From TMED88 sp964515335 (lineage in GTDB: Bacteria > Myxococcota_A > UBA9160 > UBA4427), in assembly GCA_964515335.1 (NCBI GenBank), contig CAZETS010000049.1, positions 1 through 41,255 on the forward strand: a stretch of DNA of 41,255 nucleotides, written 5' to 3'. Below are positions 14,979 to 23,988 of this stretch, one piece after another (position 1 is the stretch's first letter; the number at the start of each line of letters is the position of its first letter). The translations under genes were made by a program, and so were the position numbers. Below the pieces are notes generated by a model that saw only the letters and a list, made by a program, of their open reading frames with translations, did no database searches and was not told the origin of the DNA.

Positions 14979-17900
14979 ATGAGCGGCAAAGGTCCGGCAC
15001 GCGACTCCGGCTTGATGTCGCGCATCATCGACATCTTCCTGCGCGGACAGCTCTCGCCGCTGATGATCGGCCTGTCGATCGTCGCCGGCGTCGCCGCCCT
15101 CGCGCTGACGCCGCGGGAGGAAGAGCCGCAGATCATCGTCCCGATGGCCGACGTTCACGTGCTCGCCGAGGGCCTCTCGCCCGCCGAGATCGAGCGCAAG
15201 GTCACCTACCGCCTCGAGAAGCTGCTCGCGCAGATCGACGGGGTCGAGCACATCTACTCGGTGTCGTCGCCCGGCCGCTCGACCGTGACCGTGCGCTTCT
15301 TCGTGGGCGAGGACCGCGAGGACAGCCTCGTCAAGATCTACAACAAGCTCTACTCGAACACCGACCGCATCCCGTCGTCGGTCACCGGCTGGGTCGTCAA
15401 GCCGATCGAGATAGACGACGTGCCGATCGTGATCGCCACGCTCTGGAGCGAGAACCCCGAACGCATCGACGACCACGGCCTGCGGCGCATCGCCGAGGAA
15501 CTCGAGACCGAGCTGCAGGCCGTCAAGGGCACGAACCGCGTCGACGTGGTGGGCGGGCGGCCGCGCGTGGTGCGGGTCGACCTCGACCCCGACGCCCTCG
15601 CCGCGAGGCAGACCTCGGTGCTCGACGTCCAGGCGGCCCTCGGCGACTCGAACGTCCGGCGCTCGGCCGGGGGCTTCGACCAGATCGACCGCTTCTCGGT
15701 CGTCGACGCCGGCGATTTCCTCTACGACGTCGGCGACCTCGAACGCGTGGTGGTAAACGTCGTCGACGGCGTGCCGGTCTTCCTGTCCGACGTCGCCCGG
15801 GTGATCGACGGCCCCGACGAACGCGAGGGGTACACGTGGATCGGCTTCGGGGCGGGCGAGCGCGACGAGCAGACCCTCGCCCGCCGGGGCCTCTTCCTGC
15901 CCGCCGTGCACGTCGCCGTCGCGAAGCAGATGGGCACCAACGCCGTCAGCGTGGCCGAGCACGTGGCCGAGCGCATCGAGACACTCGCCCCGACGCTGCT
16001 GCCCGACGGGGTGCACTTCCGCATCACGCGCAACTACGGCGAGACCGCCAACGACAAGGTCAACGAACTGCTCGAGGCGCTCGCCGTAGCGCTGCTGATC
16101 GTGATCGGGCTGATCGCCTACAGCCTCGGCTGGCGCGAGGGCCTGGTGGTCGCCGTCACGGTGCCGGTCACGTTCGCGCTGACGCTGCTGGTCAACTACT
16201 GGGCGGGCTACACGATCAACCGCGTGACGCTCTTCGCGTTGATCCTGTCGCTGGGTCTCGTGGTCGACGACCCGATCGTCGACGTCGAGAACGTCTATCG
16301 CCACCTGCGCATGCGGGCCGAGCCTCCCCTCGACGCCGTCCGGACCGCGGTCAACGAGGTGCGCCCGCCGATCGTGCTGGCCACGCTGGCGGTGATCGTC
16401 TCGTTCCTGCCGCTCTACTTCATCACCGGCATGATGGGCCCCTACATGCGTCCGATGGCGCTCAACGTGCCCGTCGCGATGCTGATGTCGATGCTCGTGG
16501 CGTTCACCATCACGCCCTGGCTCGCCTGGCGGGCGCTCCGTGGGATCGCCGAGGGCGGCGGCCACGACGACGAGGGAGGCGAGCAGGTCGAGACGACTGT
16601 TCTCTACCGCTTCTACGCGCGGCTGATCGGCCCCTTCCTCGATCACCCCACCCGCGCGCGGCTGCTGTTCGCCGGGGTCGCCGCGCTCTTCGTGGGGGCG
16701 GTGCTGCTGGTGGCCGTCCGCGCCGTGCCGCTCAAGATGCTGCCCTTCGACAACAAGAACGAGCTGCAGGTGCTGGTGAACGCGCCCGAGGGGTTCAGCA
16801 TCGAACGCACCGACGCGTTGACGCGCCGGCTCGCCGAGGTGCTGCGGTCGGCGTCGGAGGTGGTCGACTTCGAGGTCTACAGCGGTCTGGCCTCGCCGAT
16901 GGACTTCAACGGCATGGTGCGCCACTACTTCCTGCGCGAGGGCACGCACCTCGCCGAGATCCGCGTGAACCTCCTGCCCAAGCGGCGGCGCGACATGCAG
17001 TCGCACGAGATCGCGCTGCGGCTGCGAAACGAACTGCAGGCCATCGCCGACGACGAGGGCGTGCGCATCGCGGTCGTCGAGGTGCCGCCCGGCCCGCCGG
17101 TGCTCTCGACGCTCACCGTCGAGGTTCTCGCCGACCCCGAGGTGCCGTACGAGCGGCTGCGGGCGGCGGCGCGGCGCGTCGAGGAGCGCCTGCTCGTCGA
17201 GCCGGGCGTGGCCGACGTCGACTCGACGGTCGAGCACGAGGCGAGCCGACTGCTCTTCGTGACCGACCAGGAGAAGGCCGCGCGCTCGGGCGTGTCGGTG
17301 CGCGACGTCGCAGCCACCATCGAGCTGGCGCTCCGCGGCCGCGACGCCTCCGAGCTGCACGCCGCGCGCGAGGCCAACCCGCTGCCCATCCGTCTGCGGC
17401 TGGCGCGCGAGGACCGCTCGGGCGAGGAGAAGCTGCTGGGCCTCGCCGTGAAGGGGCGCCCCGGCATCGTCAAGCTGCGCGAGGGCGGCGGCGTGCGCGA
17501 CGCCCCGGTGCCGGTAGTGCGCCTCGGCGAGATCGGCGGTTTCGTGTCGGATGAAGTCGAGAAGGCCATCTACCACAAGGACCTGCAGCGCGTCGCCTAC
17601 GTGTACGCCGAGCCGGTGGGCCGTGCGCCGGCCGAAGTGGCAGCAGACGTGGCGGCAGACGTAGAGGCGGACGTGGAGGCCGACCTGCAGGACACGCCCG
17701 GTGCGGCCGCGGTCGACGCCGCGGAGCCACGACCGCTCGAAGGCCGCACCTATCTCTCGAACGGCGGCGGTATCCCGTGGTCGCTGCCCGAGGGCACGCG
17801 AATCGACTGGCTCGGCGAGGGCGAGCTCGAGATCACCGTCGACGTCTTCCGCGATCTCGGCATCGCGTTCGCGGCGGCTCTGGTCGGCATCTACCTGCTG

Positions 17901-18404
17901 GTCGTCTACCAGACGAAGAGCTACGCGATGCCGCTGATCCTGATGATCTCGATCCCGCTCACGCTGATCGGCATCATGCCGGGCTTCTGGCTGCTGAAGA
18001 CGGTCTTCTCCTCGCCGGTTGGCGGCTTCGGGAACCCCACCTTCTTCACGGCCACCGCGATGATCGGCATGATCGCCCTGGCCGGCATCGCGGTCCGCAA
18101 CGCGATCCTGCTGATCGAGTTCCTGCACGTGGCGCTTCGGCAGGGGCTGGACCTGCGCGAGGCCACGATCCGCGCCGGCGCCGTGCGCACGCGGCCCATC
18201 CTGCTCACCGCCGGCACCGCCATGCTGGCCGCCGTGCCGATCACGCTGGATCCGATCTTCTCGGGCCTCGCCTGGGCGCTCATCTTCGGTCTGTTCGTGT
18301 CGACGGGCTTCACGCTGCTGGTGGTGCCCGTCGCATACCATCGCGTCTACCACGCACGCCCGGGGCACGGGCTGCCGGTGGATGCGGGTCAGGGCCAGCC
18401 ATGA
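14979..18404 (+). CDS. RND-family efflux transporter (AcrB/CzcA-like inner-membrane pump)
   Basis: A 1141-aa pump of usual RND length plus about 100 residues. TM1 is near residues 28-44. Two large periplasmic loops flank a middle bundle, and the C-terminal bundle ends near residue 1125. The proton-relay aspartates lie in GLVVDDPIVDVENVYRH near residue 430. The second half repeats the fold, with a helix at MIGMIALAGIAVRNAILLIEF. An acidic, alanine-rich repeated stretch occurs at about 885-911 (AADVAADVEADVEADL). The fusion lipoprotein follows rather than precedes it, and no TolC-like channel gene is present. Substrate class (metal, drug or lipid) is not readable. AGGGA precedes the ATG. Confidence 0.95.
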   Translation: MSGKGPARDSGLMSRIIDIFLRGQLSPLMIGLSIVAGVAALALTPREEEPQIIVPMADVHVLAEGLSPAEIERKVTYRLEKLLAQIDGVEHIYSVSSPGRSTVTVRFFVGEDREDSLVKIYNKLYSNTDRIPSSVTGWVVKPIEIDDVPIVIATLWSENPERIDDHGLRRIAEELETELQAVKGTNRVDVVGGRPRVVRVDLDPDALAARQTSVLDVQAALGDSNVRRSAGGFDQIDRFSVVDAGDFLYDVGDLERVVVNVVDGVPVFLSDVARVIDGPDEREGYTWIGFGAGERDEQTLARRGLFLPAVHVAVAKQMGTNAVSVAEHVAERIETLAPTLLPDGVHFRITRNYGETANDKVNELLEALAVALLIVIGLIAYSLGWREGLVVAVTVPVTFALTLLVNYWAGYTINRVTLFALILSLGLVVDDPIVDVENVYRHLRMRAEPPLDAVRTAVNEVRPPIVLATLAVIVSFLPLYFITGMMGPYMRPMALNVPVAMLMSMLVAFTITPWLAWRALRGIAEGGGHDDEGGEQVETTVLYRFYARLIGPFLDHPTRARLLFAGVAALFVGAVLLVAVRAVPLKMLPFDNKNELQVLVNAPEGFSIERTDALTRRLAEVLRSASEVVDFEVYSGLASPMDFNGMVRHYFLREGTHLAEIRVNLLPKRRRDMQSHEIALRLRNELQAIADDEGVRIAVVEVPPGPPVLSTLTVEVLADPEVPYERLRAAARRVEERLLVEPGVADVDSTVEHEASRLLFVTDQEKAARSGVSVRDVAATIELALRGRDASELHAAREANPLPIRLRLAREDRSGEEKLLGLAVKGRPGIVKLREGGGVRDAPVPVVRLGEIGGFVSDEVEKAIYHKDLQRVAYVYAEPVGRAPAEVAADVAADVEADVEADLQDTPGAAAVDAAEPRPLEGRTYLSNGGGIPWSLPEGTRIDWLGEGELEITVDVFRDLGIAFAAALVGIYLLVVYQTKSYAMPLILMISIPLTLIGIMPGFWLLKTVFSSPVGGFGNPTFFTATAMIGMIALAGIAVRNAILLIEFLHVALRQGLDLREATIRAGAVRTRPILLTAGTAMLAAVPITLDPIFSGLAWALIFGLFVSTGFTLLVVPVAYHRVYHARPGHGLPVDAGQGQP

Positions 18405-18453
18405 ACCCCGCAGCAGGGCTTCGTGGATGCTCAGGTCCAGGGGAGGCATCGTC

Positions 18454-19557
18454 GTGATCGGCACGACCGCGCTATCGCTTCGTCGCGTCACCGAGGCCCT
18501 CGCCGGCGGCGGCCTGCTGGTCCTCGCCGTGGCATGGATGTCGGGGGGGTGCGAGCAGAAGACGCCGCCCGGGCGCGAGGCAGTGTCCGGCGGGTCGGCC
18601 GCTGCCGGAGCCGCCGCGGTACCCGTCGAGGAGCGCGTCGAACCGGGGCGCGAGTGGGTCGCCGGCGAGATCGCGTCGGCGCGGCAGACCGCCGTGTCGT
18701 CGCGGGTGCTCGCCCGCATCGACGAGATTCGCGTGGCGGCGGGCTCGCGCGTCTCACGCGGCGACGTGCTGGTGGTGCTCGATGCGCGCGACCTGCGCGC
18801 GGCCACCGGCGCCGCCGAGGAGGCCCTGCGCTCGGCGCGCGCTCGGCTCGATCTCGCCGAGACCGAGCACGCGCGAATCGAGAAGCTGCTCGCCCGGGGC
18901 GTGGCCCCGAAGCGGCAGCTCGACCAGGCGGCCTCGGAGCTGCGCGCCGCGCGCGCCGACGTGACGGGGCTCGAGGAATCGCTCGCCCAGGCCGAGACCG
19001 GCCTCTCCTTCGCCGAGATCCGCTCGCCGGTGGACGGGCGCGTCGTCGACCGCCTCGCCGAGCCGGGTGACACCGCCACGCCGGGCACGCCGCTGCTGCG
19101 CATCTACGACCCGTCGGTCTTGCGCGTCGAGGTGCCGGTGCGCGAGTCGCTCGCGGTGGATCTCGACGTCGAGCAGCACCTCGCCGTCGAGGTGCCCGCC
19201 CTCGACCGCTCGCTCGAGGGCGTCGTCGACGAGATCGTCCCGTTCGCCGAGCCCGGCGCCCGCACCCTGCTCGTCAAGGTGCGCCTGCTCGCCCCCGACG
19301 AGCGGCTCTTCGCGGGCATGTACGCGCGTGTGTCGGTGCCCGCCGGCGAGCGGCGGCGGCTGGTGGTGCCCGCGGCTGCCGTGCGGACGATCGGACAGCT
19401 CACCTACGTGGACGTCGCCGACGCTGCGGGCGGCGACCGCGCGCTTTCGAGGCGAATGGTCACCACCGGCACGCGAGGCGACGACGGGGCCGTCGAGGTG
19501 CTCTCGGGCCTCGCAGCCGGAGAGCGCGTCTGGGTGCCGGCGAGGGCGGCCGAGTGA
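18454..19557 (+). CDS. RND membrane-fusion lipoprotein
   Basis: A 367-aa periplasmic adaptor. I start it at GTG 18454, seven bases after AGGGGAGG; in-frame ATGs at 18382 and 18427 overlap or crowd the pump gene. The signal is of lipoprotein type: RR, a hydrophobic core (LLVLAVAW) and MSGGC with the acylated Cys near residue 33. Then comes a barrel-sandwich (lipoyl-like) half, an alpha hairpin (about 95-160, TEHARIEKLLARGVAPKRQL), the returning FAEIRSPVDGRVV half, and beta-barrel domains. It should link the upstream pump to an outer-membrane channel. The stop overlaps the dihydroorotase GTG start. Confidence 0.9.
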   Translation: MIGTTALSLRRVTEALAGGGLLVLAVAWMSGGCEQKTPPGREAVSGGSAAAGAAAVPVEERVEPGREWVAGEIASARQTAVSSRVLARIDEIRVAAGSRVSRGDVLVVLDARDLRAATGAAEEALRSARARLDLAETEHARIEKLLARGVAPKRQLDQAASELRAARADVTGLEESLAQAETGLSFAEIRSPVDGRVVDRLAEPGDTATPGTPLLRIYDPSVLRVEVPVRESLAVDLDVEQHLAVEVPALDRSLEGVVDEIVPFAEPGARTLLVKVRLLAPDERLFAGMYARVSVPAGERRRLVVPAAAVRTIGQLTYVDVADAAGGDRALSRRMVTTGTRGDDGAVEVLSGLAAGERVWVPARAAE

Positions 19558-20588
19558 CGATCGAGATCGCGCGCCCCGACGACTGGCACGTCCACCTGCG
19601 CGACGGTGCGATGCTCGCCCGGGTCGTGCCCGAGACCGCGCGCCGCTTCTCGCGCGCGATCGTGATGCCCAACCTCGACCCGCCGGTCCTCACCACCGAC
19701 GACGCGCGGGCCTACCGGGCGCGGATCCTCGCCGCACTGCCCGAAGGCGCCGACTTCGAGCCGCTGATGACCCTCTACCTCTCGCCGCAGACGACACCCG
19801 CGGAGATCGACCGGGCGGCCGATTCGGGGATCGTGTTCGGCGTGAAGCTCTATCCGAAGGGCGCCACCACGAATGCCGGGGCCGGGGTCGACCGCCTCGA
19901 CACGCTCGAGCCGGTGCTCGCCGCGATGGAACGCCGCGACCTGCCGCTGCTCGTGCACGCCGAGTCGACGGCGCCCGACTGCGACGTCTTCGACCGCGAG
20001 GAGGCGTTCCTCGAGGCGTGGCTCGTCCCGACGATCGAGCGCTTCGAGGGCCTGCGCGTGGTCTTCGAGCACATCACCACCCGCGTCGGCGCCGAGTTCG
20101 TGCGCGGCGCGCCCGCCCGGGTGGGCGCGACCATCACGCCCCAGCACCTGCTTCTCAACCGCAACGCGCTCTTCGAGGGCGGCCTGCGCCCCCACCACTA
20201 CTGCCTGCCGGTCCTCAAGCGCGAGGACGACCGCCGCGCGCTGCTCGAGGCCGCGACCTCGGGCGATCCGCACTTCTTCCTCGGCACCGACAGCGCCCCC
20301 CACGCCCGACACGCAAAAGAATCGGACTGCGGCTGTGCGGGGATCTACAGCGCGCCGATCGCCCTCGAGCTGTACGCGGAAGCGTTCGCGTCGCTGGACG
20401 CCCTCGATCGGCTCGAGGGCTTCGCGAGCCACTTCGGCGCCGACTTCTACGGGCTGCCGCGCAGCGCCGCAAAGCTGCGCATCACCGAGCAGAGCTGGAC
20501 CGTGCCCGACTCGCCCGCGGATGCCGACGACGACTCGCCCGTCGTCTTCTGGGCGGGGCGCAGCCTCCGTTTCCGGGTAGACGACTGA
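19554..20588 (+). CDS. pyrC: Dihydroorotase, class II
   Basis: A 344-aa dihydroorotase, third step of pyrimidine synthesis (N-carbamoyl-aspartate to dihydroorotate), cytosolic. Zinc ligands H12 and H14 are in DWHVHLRDG, and the carboxylated lysine K98 is in KLYPKG. Further ligands are in LLVHAES and FEHITT, and the catalytic Asp is in FLGTDSAPH. Length and motifs match the E. coli PyrC (class II) type. Translation starts at GTG overlapping the adaptor gene stop (GTGA), so it is co-translated with an efflux adaptor, an odd setting for a housekeeping enzyme. No other pyr gene is in the window. Confidence 0.96.
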   Translation: MTIEIARPDDWHVHLRDGAMLARVVPETARRFSRAIVMPNLDPPVLTTDDARAYRARILAALPEGADFEPLMTLYLSPQTTPAEIDRAADSGIVFGVKLYPKGATTNAGAGVDRLDTLEPVLAAMERRDLPLLVHAESTAPDCDVFDREEAFLEAWLVPTIERFEGLRVVFEHITTRVGAEFVRGAPARVGATITPQHLLLNRNALFEGGLRPHHYCLPVLKREDDRRALLEAATSGDPHFFLGTDSAPHARHAKESDCGCAGIYSAPIALELYAEAFASLDALDRLEGFASHFGADFYGLPRSAAKLRITEQSWTVPDSPADADDDSPVVFWAGRSLRFRVDD

Positions 20589-20762
20589 CTCGGCTCCGGG
20601 GAGCGCCTCCCCGGACGGGCTCGCGCCCCGCCTGACGCGACGGCTGCGCACGAACCGGGCACCGGCTGCCCAACGCCTCGGCAACCCGCGCCAGCGCCGG
20701 CGCCGGGGCGCGGATCGAGGCGGCCCGGCGCCGCTGGACCGGTTCTTGCTCTGTCTTTCGGC

Positions 20763-20996
20763 GTGTCCGATCTCCTCGTCTTCGAGCTCGAGTTCACCGA
20801 GAAAGGCCAGCTCCAGTCGGCCTTCGGGCTGCTCATCGACCACGACGGCGTCGAGTCGTGCAGCGTCGAGCTCGACGCGATGAGCGCGCGCTTCATGGCG
20901 GCCGGCGGCGTGGGATCGGCGCTCGTCGAGCGCATCTACGAGGTGGGCGGGCTCCGCTGGTGCTCGCGCCACTCAGTCACCGGGCAGGCCGGCTGA
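20763..20996 (+). CDS. Small conserved-looking protein of unknown function
   Basis: A 77-aa ORF from GTG. Codon use has the strong G/C third-position bias of its neighbours throughout, which supports it being a gene. The sequence looks like a small alpha/beta domain: LLVFELEFTEKGQLQSAFGL, an acidic Cys-containing strand (VESCSVELDAMSARF), and a C-terminal Trp-Cys pair. No ribosome site is obvious at the GTG. It sits 174 bp after pyrC and 32 bp before the WS/DGAT gene, so it may be read with the latter. Family not recognised. Confidence 0.6.
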   Translation: MSDLLVFELEFTEKGQLQSAFGLLIDHDGVESCSVELDAMSARFMAAGGVGSALVERIYEVGGLRWCSRHSVTGQAG

Positions 20997-21028
20997 TCGG
21001 GCTCCGGCCGCCGGGCAGGAATCCTTCG

Positions 21029-22516
21029 ATGTCCAGCTACAAGTACGAACGACTCTCCGCCCAGGACAACGGTTTCCTGGTGGCCGAGACCGATGACACG
21101 CCGCTCCACATCGCAGCGGTTGGGATCTACGAGCGCGGCGATCTCGCGACGCCCGACGGGGGCGTCGACATCCGGCGCTTCAAGCGCTTCATCGAGGCGC
21201 GGCTCCACGAGATTCCGCGCTACCGGCAGAAGCTGATGTGGGCCCCCATCGAGAATCGGCCGGTCTGGGTCGACGACGCGCAATTCAACATCGACTACCA
21301 CATTCGCCACACGGCACTTCCGAGGCCGGGGAGCGTCGACGAGCTGAAGAAGCTGACCGCGCGCATCACCACGCGAACGCTCGACCGCAGCCGACCGCTC
21401 TGGGAGTTGTGGATCATCGAGGGGCTCGACGGGGATCGCTTCGCGACGGTGAGCAAGATCCACCACTGCATGATCGACGGCGTCGCCGGGGCGGGGCTGG
21501 CGCAGGTCCTCAACTCGCCGTCACGCGCCGTGGACGACGCGGAGCCGCGGCCGTACCTCCCGCGCGAGGCCCCCAGCCGCGCCGAGCTGCTCGCGGACGC
21601 CGTGCTGCGGGCCGGCGAGCTTCCGTTGCGTGCGCTGCGTGAGTCCACCGGCCTGGCTCGCGATCCATCGGCGTTGCTCGGCGAGCTGAGCGTGCGCGCA
21701 CGCGCGGTTCGGGACGTCGCCCTGCAGGCCCTCCAGCGCTCGTCCGACACGCCCCTCAACGGCCGCCTCGGACCCCACCGGCGGGTCGACTGGCTGACGC
21801 TTCCCCTCGATCAGGTGAAGGCCGCGCGCCGCGCACTCGACTGCACGGTGAACGACGTCGTGCTCGCCACGGTCACCGGCGCCGTACGCCACTACCTGCT
21901 GCGCCGCGGTGTCGAGCCCCGGACGATCGACTTCCGCGTTGCCGCCCCGGTCAACATGCGACCGGCCGACGGCGAGCACGCGATGGGCAACCGCGTCTCG
22001 ACCTGGATCGTCGGCCTGCCGGTCGACGCCGAGCGCCCGGCCGACTGGGTGGAGGGGGTCAAGGCCACCACGCGCGAACTCCGCGGCGGCCGCCAGGCAC
22101 TCGGGTTCGAGCTGCTCATGCAGGCCGCCGAGTACGCCCCGGCGAGCTGGATGGCGGCCGGCGCGCGAGCGGCGTCAGGCCCCATCAACATGATCGTCAC
22201 CAACGTTCCCGGCCCGCAGTTCCCCCTCTACGCGGTCGGCGCCCGCCTGCTCGAGATGCAGCCACTGGTCCCCCTGCTGGACGGAACCGGCCTCGGCATC
22301 GCGCTTTTCAGCTACGACGGCAAGCTCCACGTGGGCCTCAACGCCGACTACGAACTGGTTCCCGACCTCGGCACCTTCACGGCGCTCTTCGCCCAGTCAT
22401 TCATGGCACTCGCCGACCTCGCCGGAATCGAGGTCGAGCCCTCGCTCGGAGAGCCCGGCCCCCGCATCGCGGGCTCGGGTGAAGCCATCGCCGTCGAGGC
22501 CGCCATGGGCGCCTGA
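21029..22516 (+). CDS. Wax ester synthase / diacylglycerol acyltransferase (WS/DGAT)
   Basis: A 495-aa member of the WS/DGAT family. The active-site motif HHCMIDG is at residues 145-151 (HHxxxDG). N-terminal landmarks LSAQDNGFLVAE and PLWELWIIEGL, and C-terminal NMIVTNVPGPQFPLY, are all family blocks. These enzymes esterify acyl-CoA with fatty alcohol or diacylglycerol to make storage wax esters or triacylglycerol at the inner face of the membrane. They are common in actinobacteria, marine gammaproteobacteria and some deltaproteobacteria-like groups. The acyl-CoA dehydrogenases downstream suggest a lipid storage or turnover neighbourhood. Confidence 0.95.
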   Translation: MSSYKYERLSAQDNGFLVAETDDTPLHIAAVGIYERGDLATPDGGVDIRRFKRFIEARLHEIPRYRQKLMWAPIENRPVWVDDAQFNIDYHIRHTALPRPGSVDELKKLTARITTRTLDRSRPLWELWIIEGLDGDRFATVSKIHHCMIDGVAGAGLAQVLNSPSRAVDDAEPRPYLPREAPSRAELLADAVLRAGELPLRALRESTGLARDPSALLGELSVRARAVRDVALQALQRSSDTPLNGRLGPHRRVDWLTLPLDQVKAARRALDCTVNDVVLATVTGAVRHYLLRRGVEPRTIDFRVAAPVNMRPADGEHAMGNRVSTWIVGLPVDAERPADWVEGVKATTRELRGGRQALGFELLMQAAEYAPASWMAAGARAASGPINMIVTNVPGPQFPLYAVGARLLEMQPLVPLLDGTGLGIALFSYDGKLHVGLNADYELVPDLGTFTALFAQSFMALADLAGIEVEPSLGEPGPRIAGSGEAIAVEAAMGA

Positions 22517-22598
22517 GCGGCGCCACCGGCGCGACATCCGGCAGGATCACCGCACCCCGAGCAGCGGCGCGCCGACTGGCTCGCGGCTCGATCGAGCG

Positions 22599-22610
22599 GC
22601 TATGCTGGCC
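22599..22610 (+). promoter_or_regulatory. Putative promoter -10 element for the acyl-CoA dehydrogenase pair
   Basis: GCTATGCTGGCC, identical to the element at 13979-13990, lies 65 bp before the ATG at 22675. The 158-bp spacer after the WS/DGAT gene is otherwise free of genes. Together with the related menB-upstream element it suggests a shared promoter class. Confidence 0.4.
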
Positions 22611-22674
22611 AGCCGTTCGTCCGGCGACGGACCCCGACCAGGGCCGTCGTCCACCCCCACCCAGGGAGACCCCC

Positions 22675-23901
22675 ATGTCCGACCCCGCCCAGATCGGCGA
22701 GGAGGAGCTGCGCGAGCGCGTGCGCGCCCTACTCGACGAGGTCCACCCCGAGACGACCGCGAGCATCCCGTTCCGGCAGAAGCAGTACGAGCACGGCCTG
22801 GCCTGGGTGCACTTTCCCGAAGGCCACGGCGGTCTCGGACTGAGCCCCAAGATGAACATGGTGGTCTTCGACGAGATCTCGAAGCACTCGAAGGTCGTCC
22901 ACCACGACCCCCCGGCCAGCATCATCGGCATCGGGATGGGCGCGCCGGTCGTGCTCACCTACGGCACCGAGGAGATGAAGAAGACCCTGCTGCCGAAGAT
23001 CTTCTCGGGCGAGGAAGTCTGGTGTCAGCTCTTCAGCGAACCGGGCGCGGGGTCCGACGTCGCCGGCCTCTCCTCCTTGGCGGTGCGCGAGGGCGACGAC
23101 TGGGTGGTGAACGGCCAGAAGGTCTGGACCACCGTTGCGCACCTCGCGCGCTGGGGGATGCTGCTCACGCGCACCAACCCCGACGCACCCAAGCACGACG
23201 GCCTCTCCTACTTCGTGCTCGACATGCAGGCGCCGGGCGTCGAGGTGCGGCCGCTCTATCAGATCACCGGCGAGGCCGAGTTCAACGAGGTGTTCCTGAA
23301 CGACGTGCGGATCCCCCACGACCGCATGCTCGGCAAGGAAGGCCAGGGCTGGCGGGTCGCCATCACGACGCTGATGAACGAGCGCGTCGCGATCGGCGGC
23401 GGCGGCTCCAAGAAGAAGGGCGGCGGCGCCACCGCCCAGCTGCTGAAGCTGTGGCAGGGCCGCAAGCAGGGCGCCACGACGCCGGCCCAGGAGGCCATGC
23501 TGCGCGACCGCGTGACCCGCGCCTACATCGACAACGAGCTGCTGCGCCTGACCTCCCAGCGCGCGCGGGCCTCCCAGAAGGCCGGCAATCCGGGGCCCGA
23601 GGGCTCGGTGTCGAAGCTCGCTCAGGCCGAGATCAACAAGCGCATGTGGGAGACGGCGATCGACGTGATGGGCGCCGACGGGCTCTCGTTCGAGGCGGGC
23701 TACGAGCTGCGCCAGAGCGCCGGCATGCCGGACAGCGTCGAGGGCCTCGCCAAGTATCAGTTCCTGCGCTCGCGTGCGAACTCGATCGAGGGCGGCACGT
23801 CCGAGATCATGCGCAACATCCTCGGCGAGCGGGTCCTCGGGCTGCCCGGCGAGCCCCGCGTCGACAAGGACGTCCCCTGGAAGGACGTGCCGCGCTCGTA
23901 G
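22675..23901 (+). CDS. Acyl-CoA dehydrogenase, subunit with catalytic glutamate
   Basis: A 408-aa flavoprotein. FAD/substrate blocks include CQLFSEPGAGSDVAG, WVVNGQKVWTT and FNEVFLNDVRIP, and the catalytic base E372 is in NSIEGGTSEIMRN, aligning with the EGT glutamate of medium-chain enzymes. The N-terminal helical part is short. It oxidises an acyl-CoA to the enoyl-CoA and passes electrons to an electron-transfer flavoprotein. The next gene is a second dehydrogenase lacking that glutamate, the arrangement known for alpha2-beta2 FadE pairs of sterol side-chain degradation (ChsE type). GGGAG precedes the ATG. Confidence 0.94.
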   Translation: MSDPAQIGEEELRERVRALLDEVHPETTASIPFRQKQYEHGLAWVHFPEGHGGLGLSPKMNMVVFDEISKHSKVVHHDPPASIIGIGMGAPVVLTYGTEEMKKTLLPKIFSGEEVWCQLFSEPGAGSDVAGLSSLAVREGDDWVVNGQKVWTTVAHLARWGMLLTRTNPDAPKHDGLSYFVLDMQAPGVEVRPLYQITGEAEFNEVFLNDVRIPHDRMLGKEGQGWRVAITTLMNERVAIGGGGSKKKGGGATAQLLKLWQGRKQGATTPAQEAMLRDRVTRAYIDNELLRLTSQRARASQKAGNPGPEGSVSKLAQAEINKRMWETAIDVMGADGLSFEAGYELRQSAGMPDSVEGLAKYQFLRSRANSIEGGTSEIMRNILGERVLGLPGEPRVDKDVPWKDVPRS

Positions 23902-23988
23902 CGCCACGCCGGCCGAGCAGGAACCGCAGACCCTCCCGCGCCCACCGGGCCCACGAGCCGCGAACCACGCGGTAGCGAGACGAGACGG

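Noticed and set aside
14946..19103. A 1385-codon open frame on the minus strand opposite the RND pump
   Set aside because: It is antisense to a clear RND and adaptor gene, rich in His, Arg and Gln as expected of shadow frames in high-GC DNA, and has no domain.
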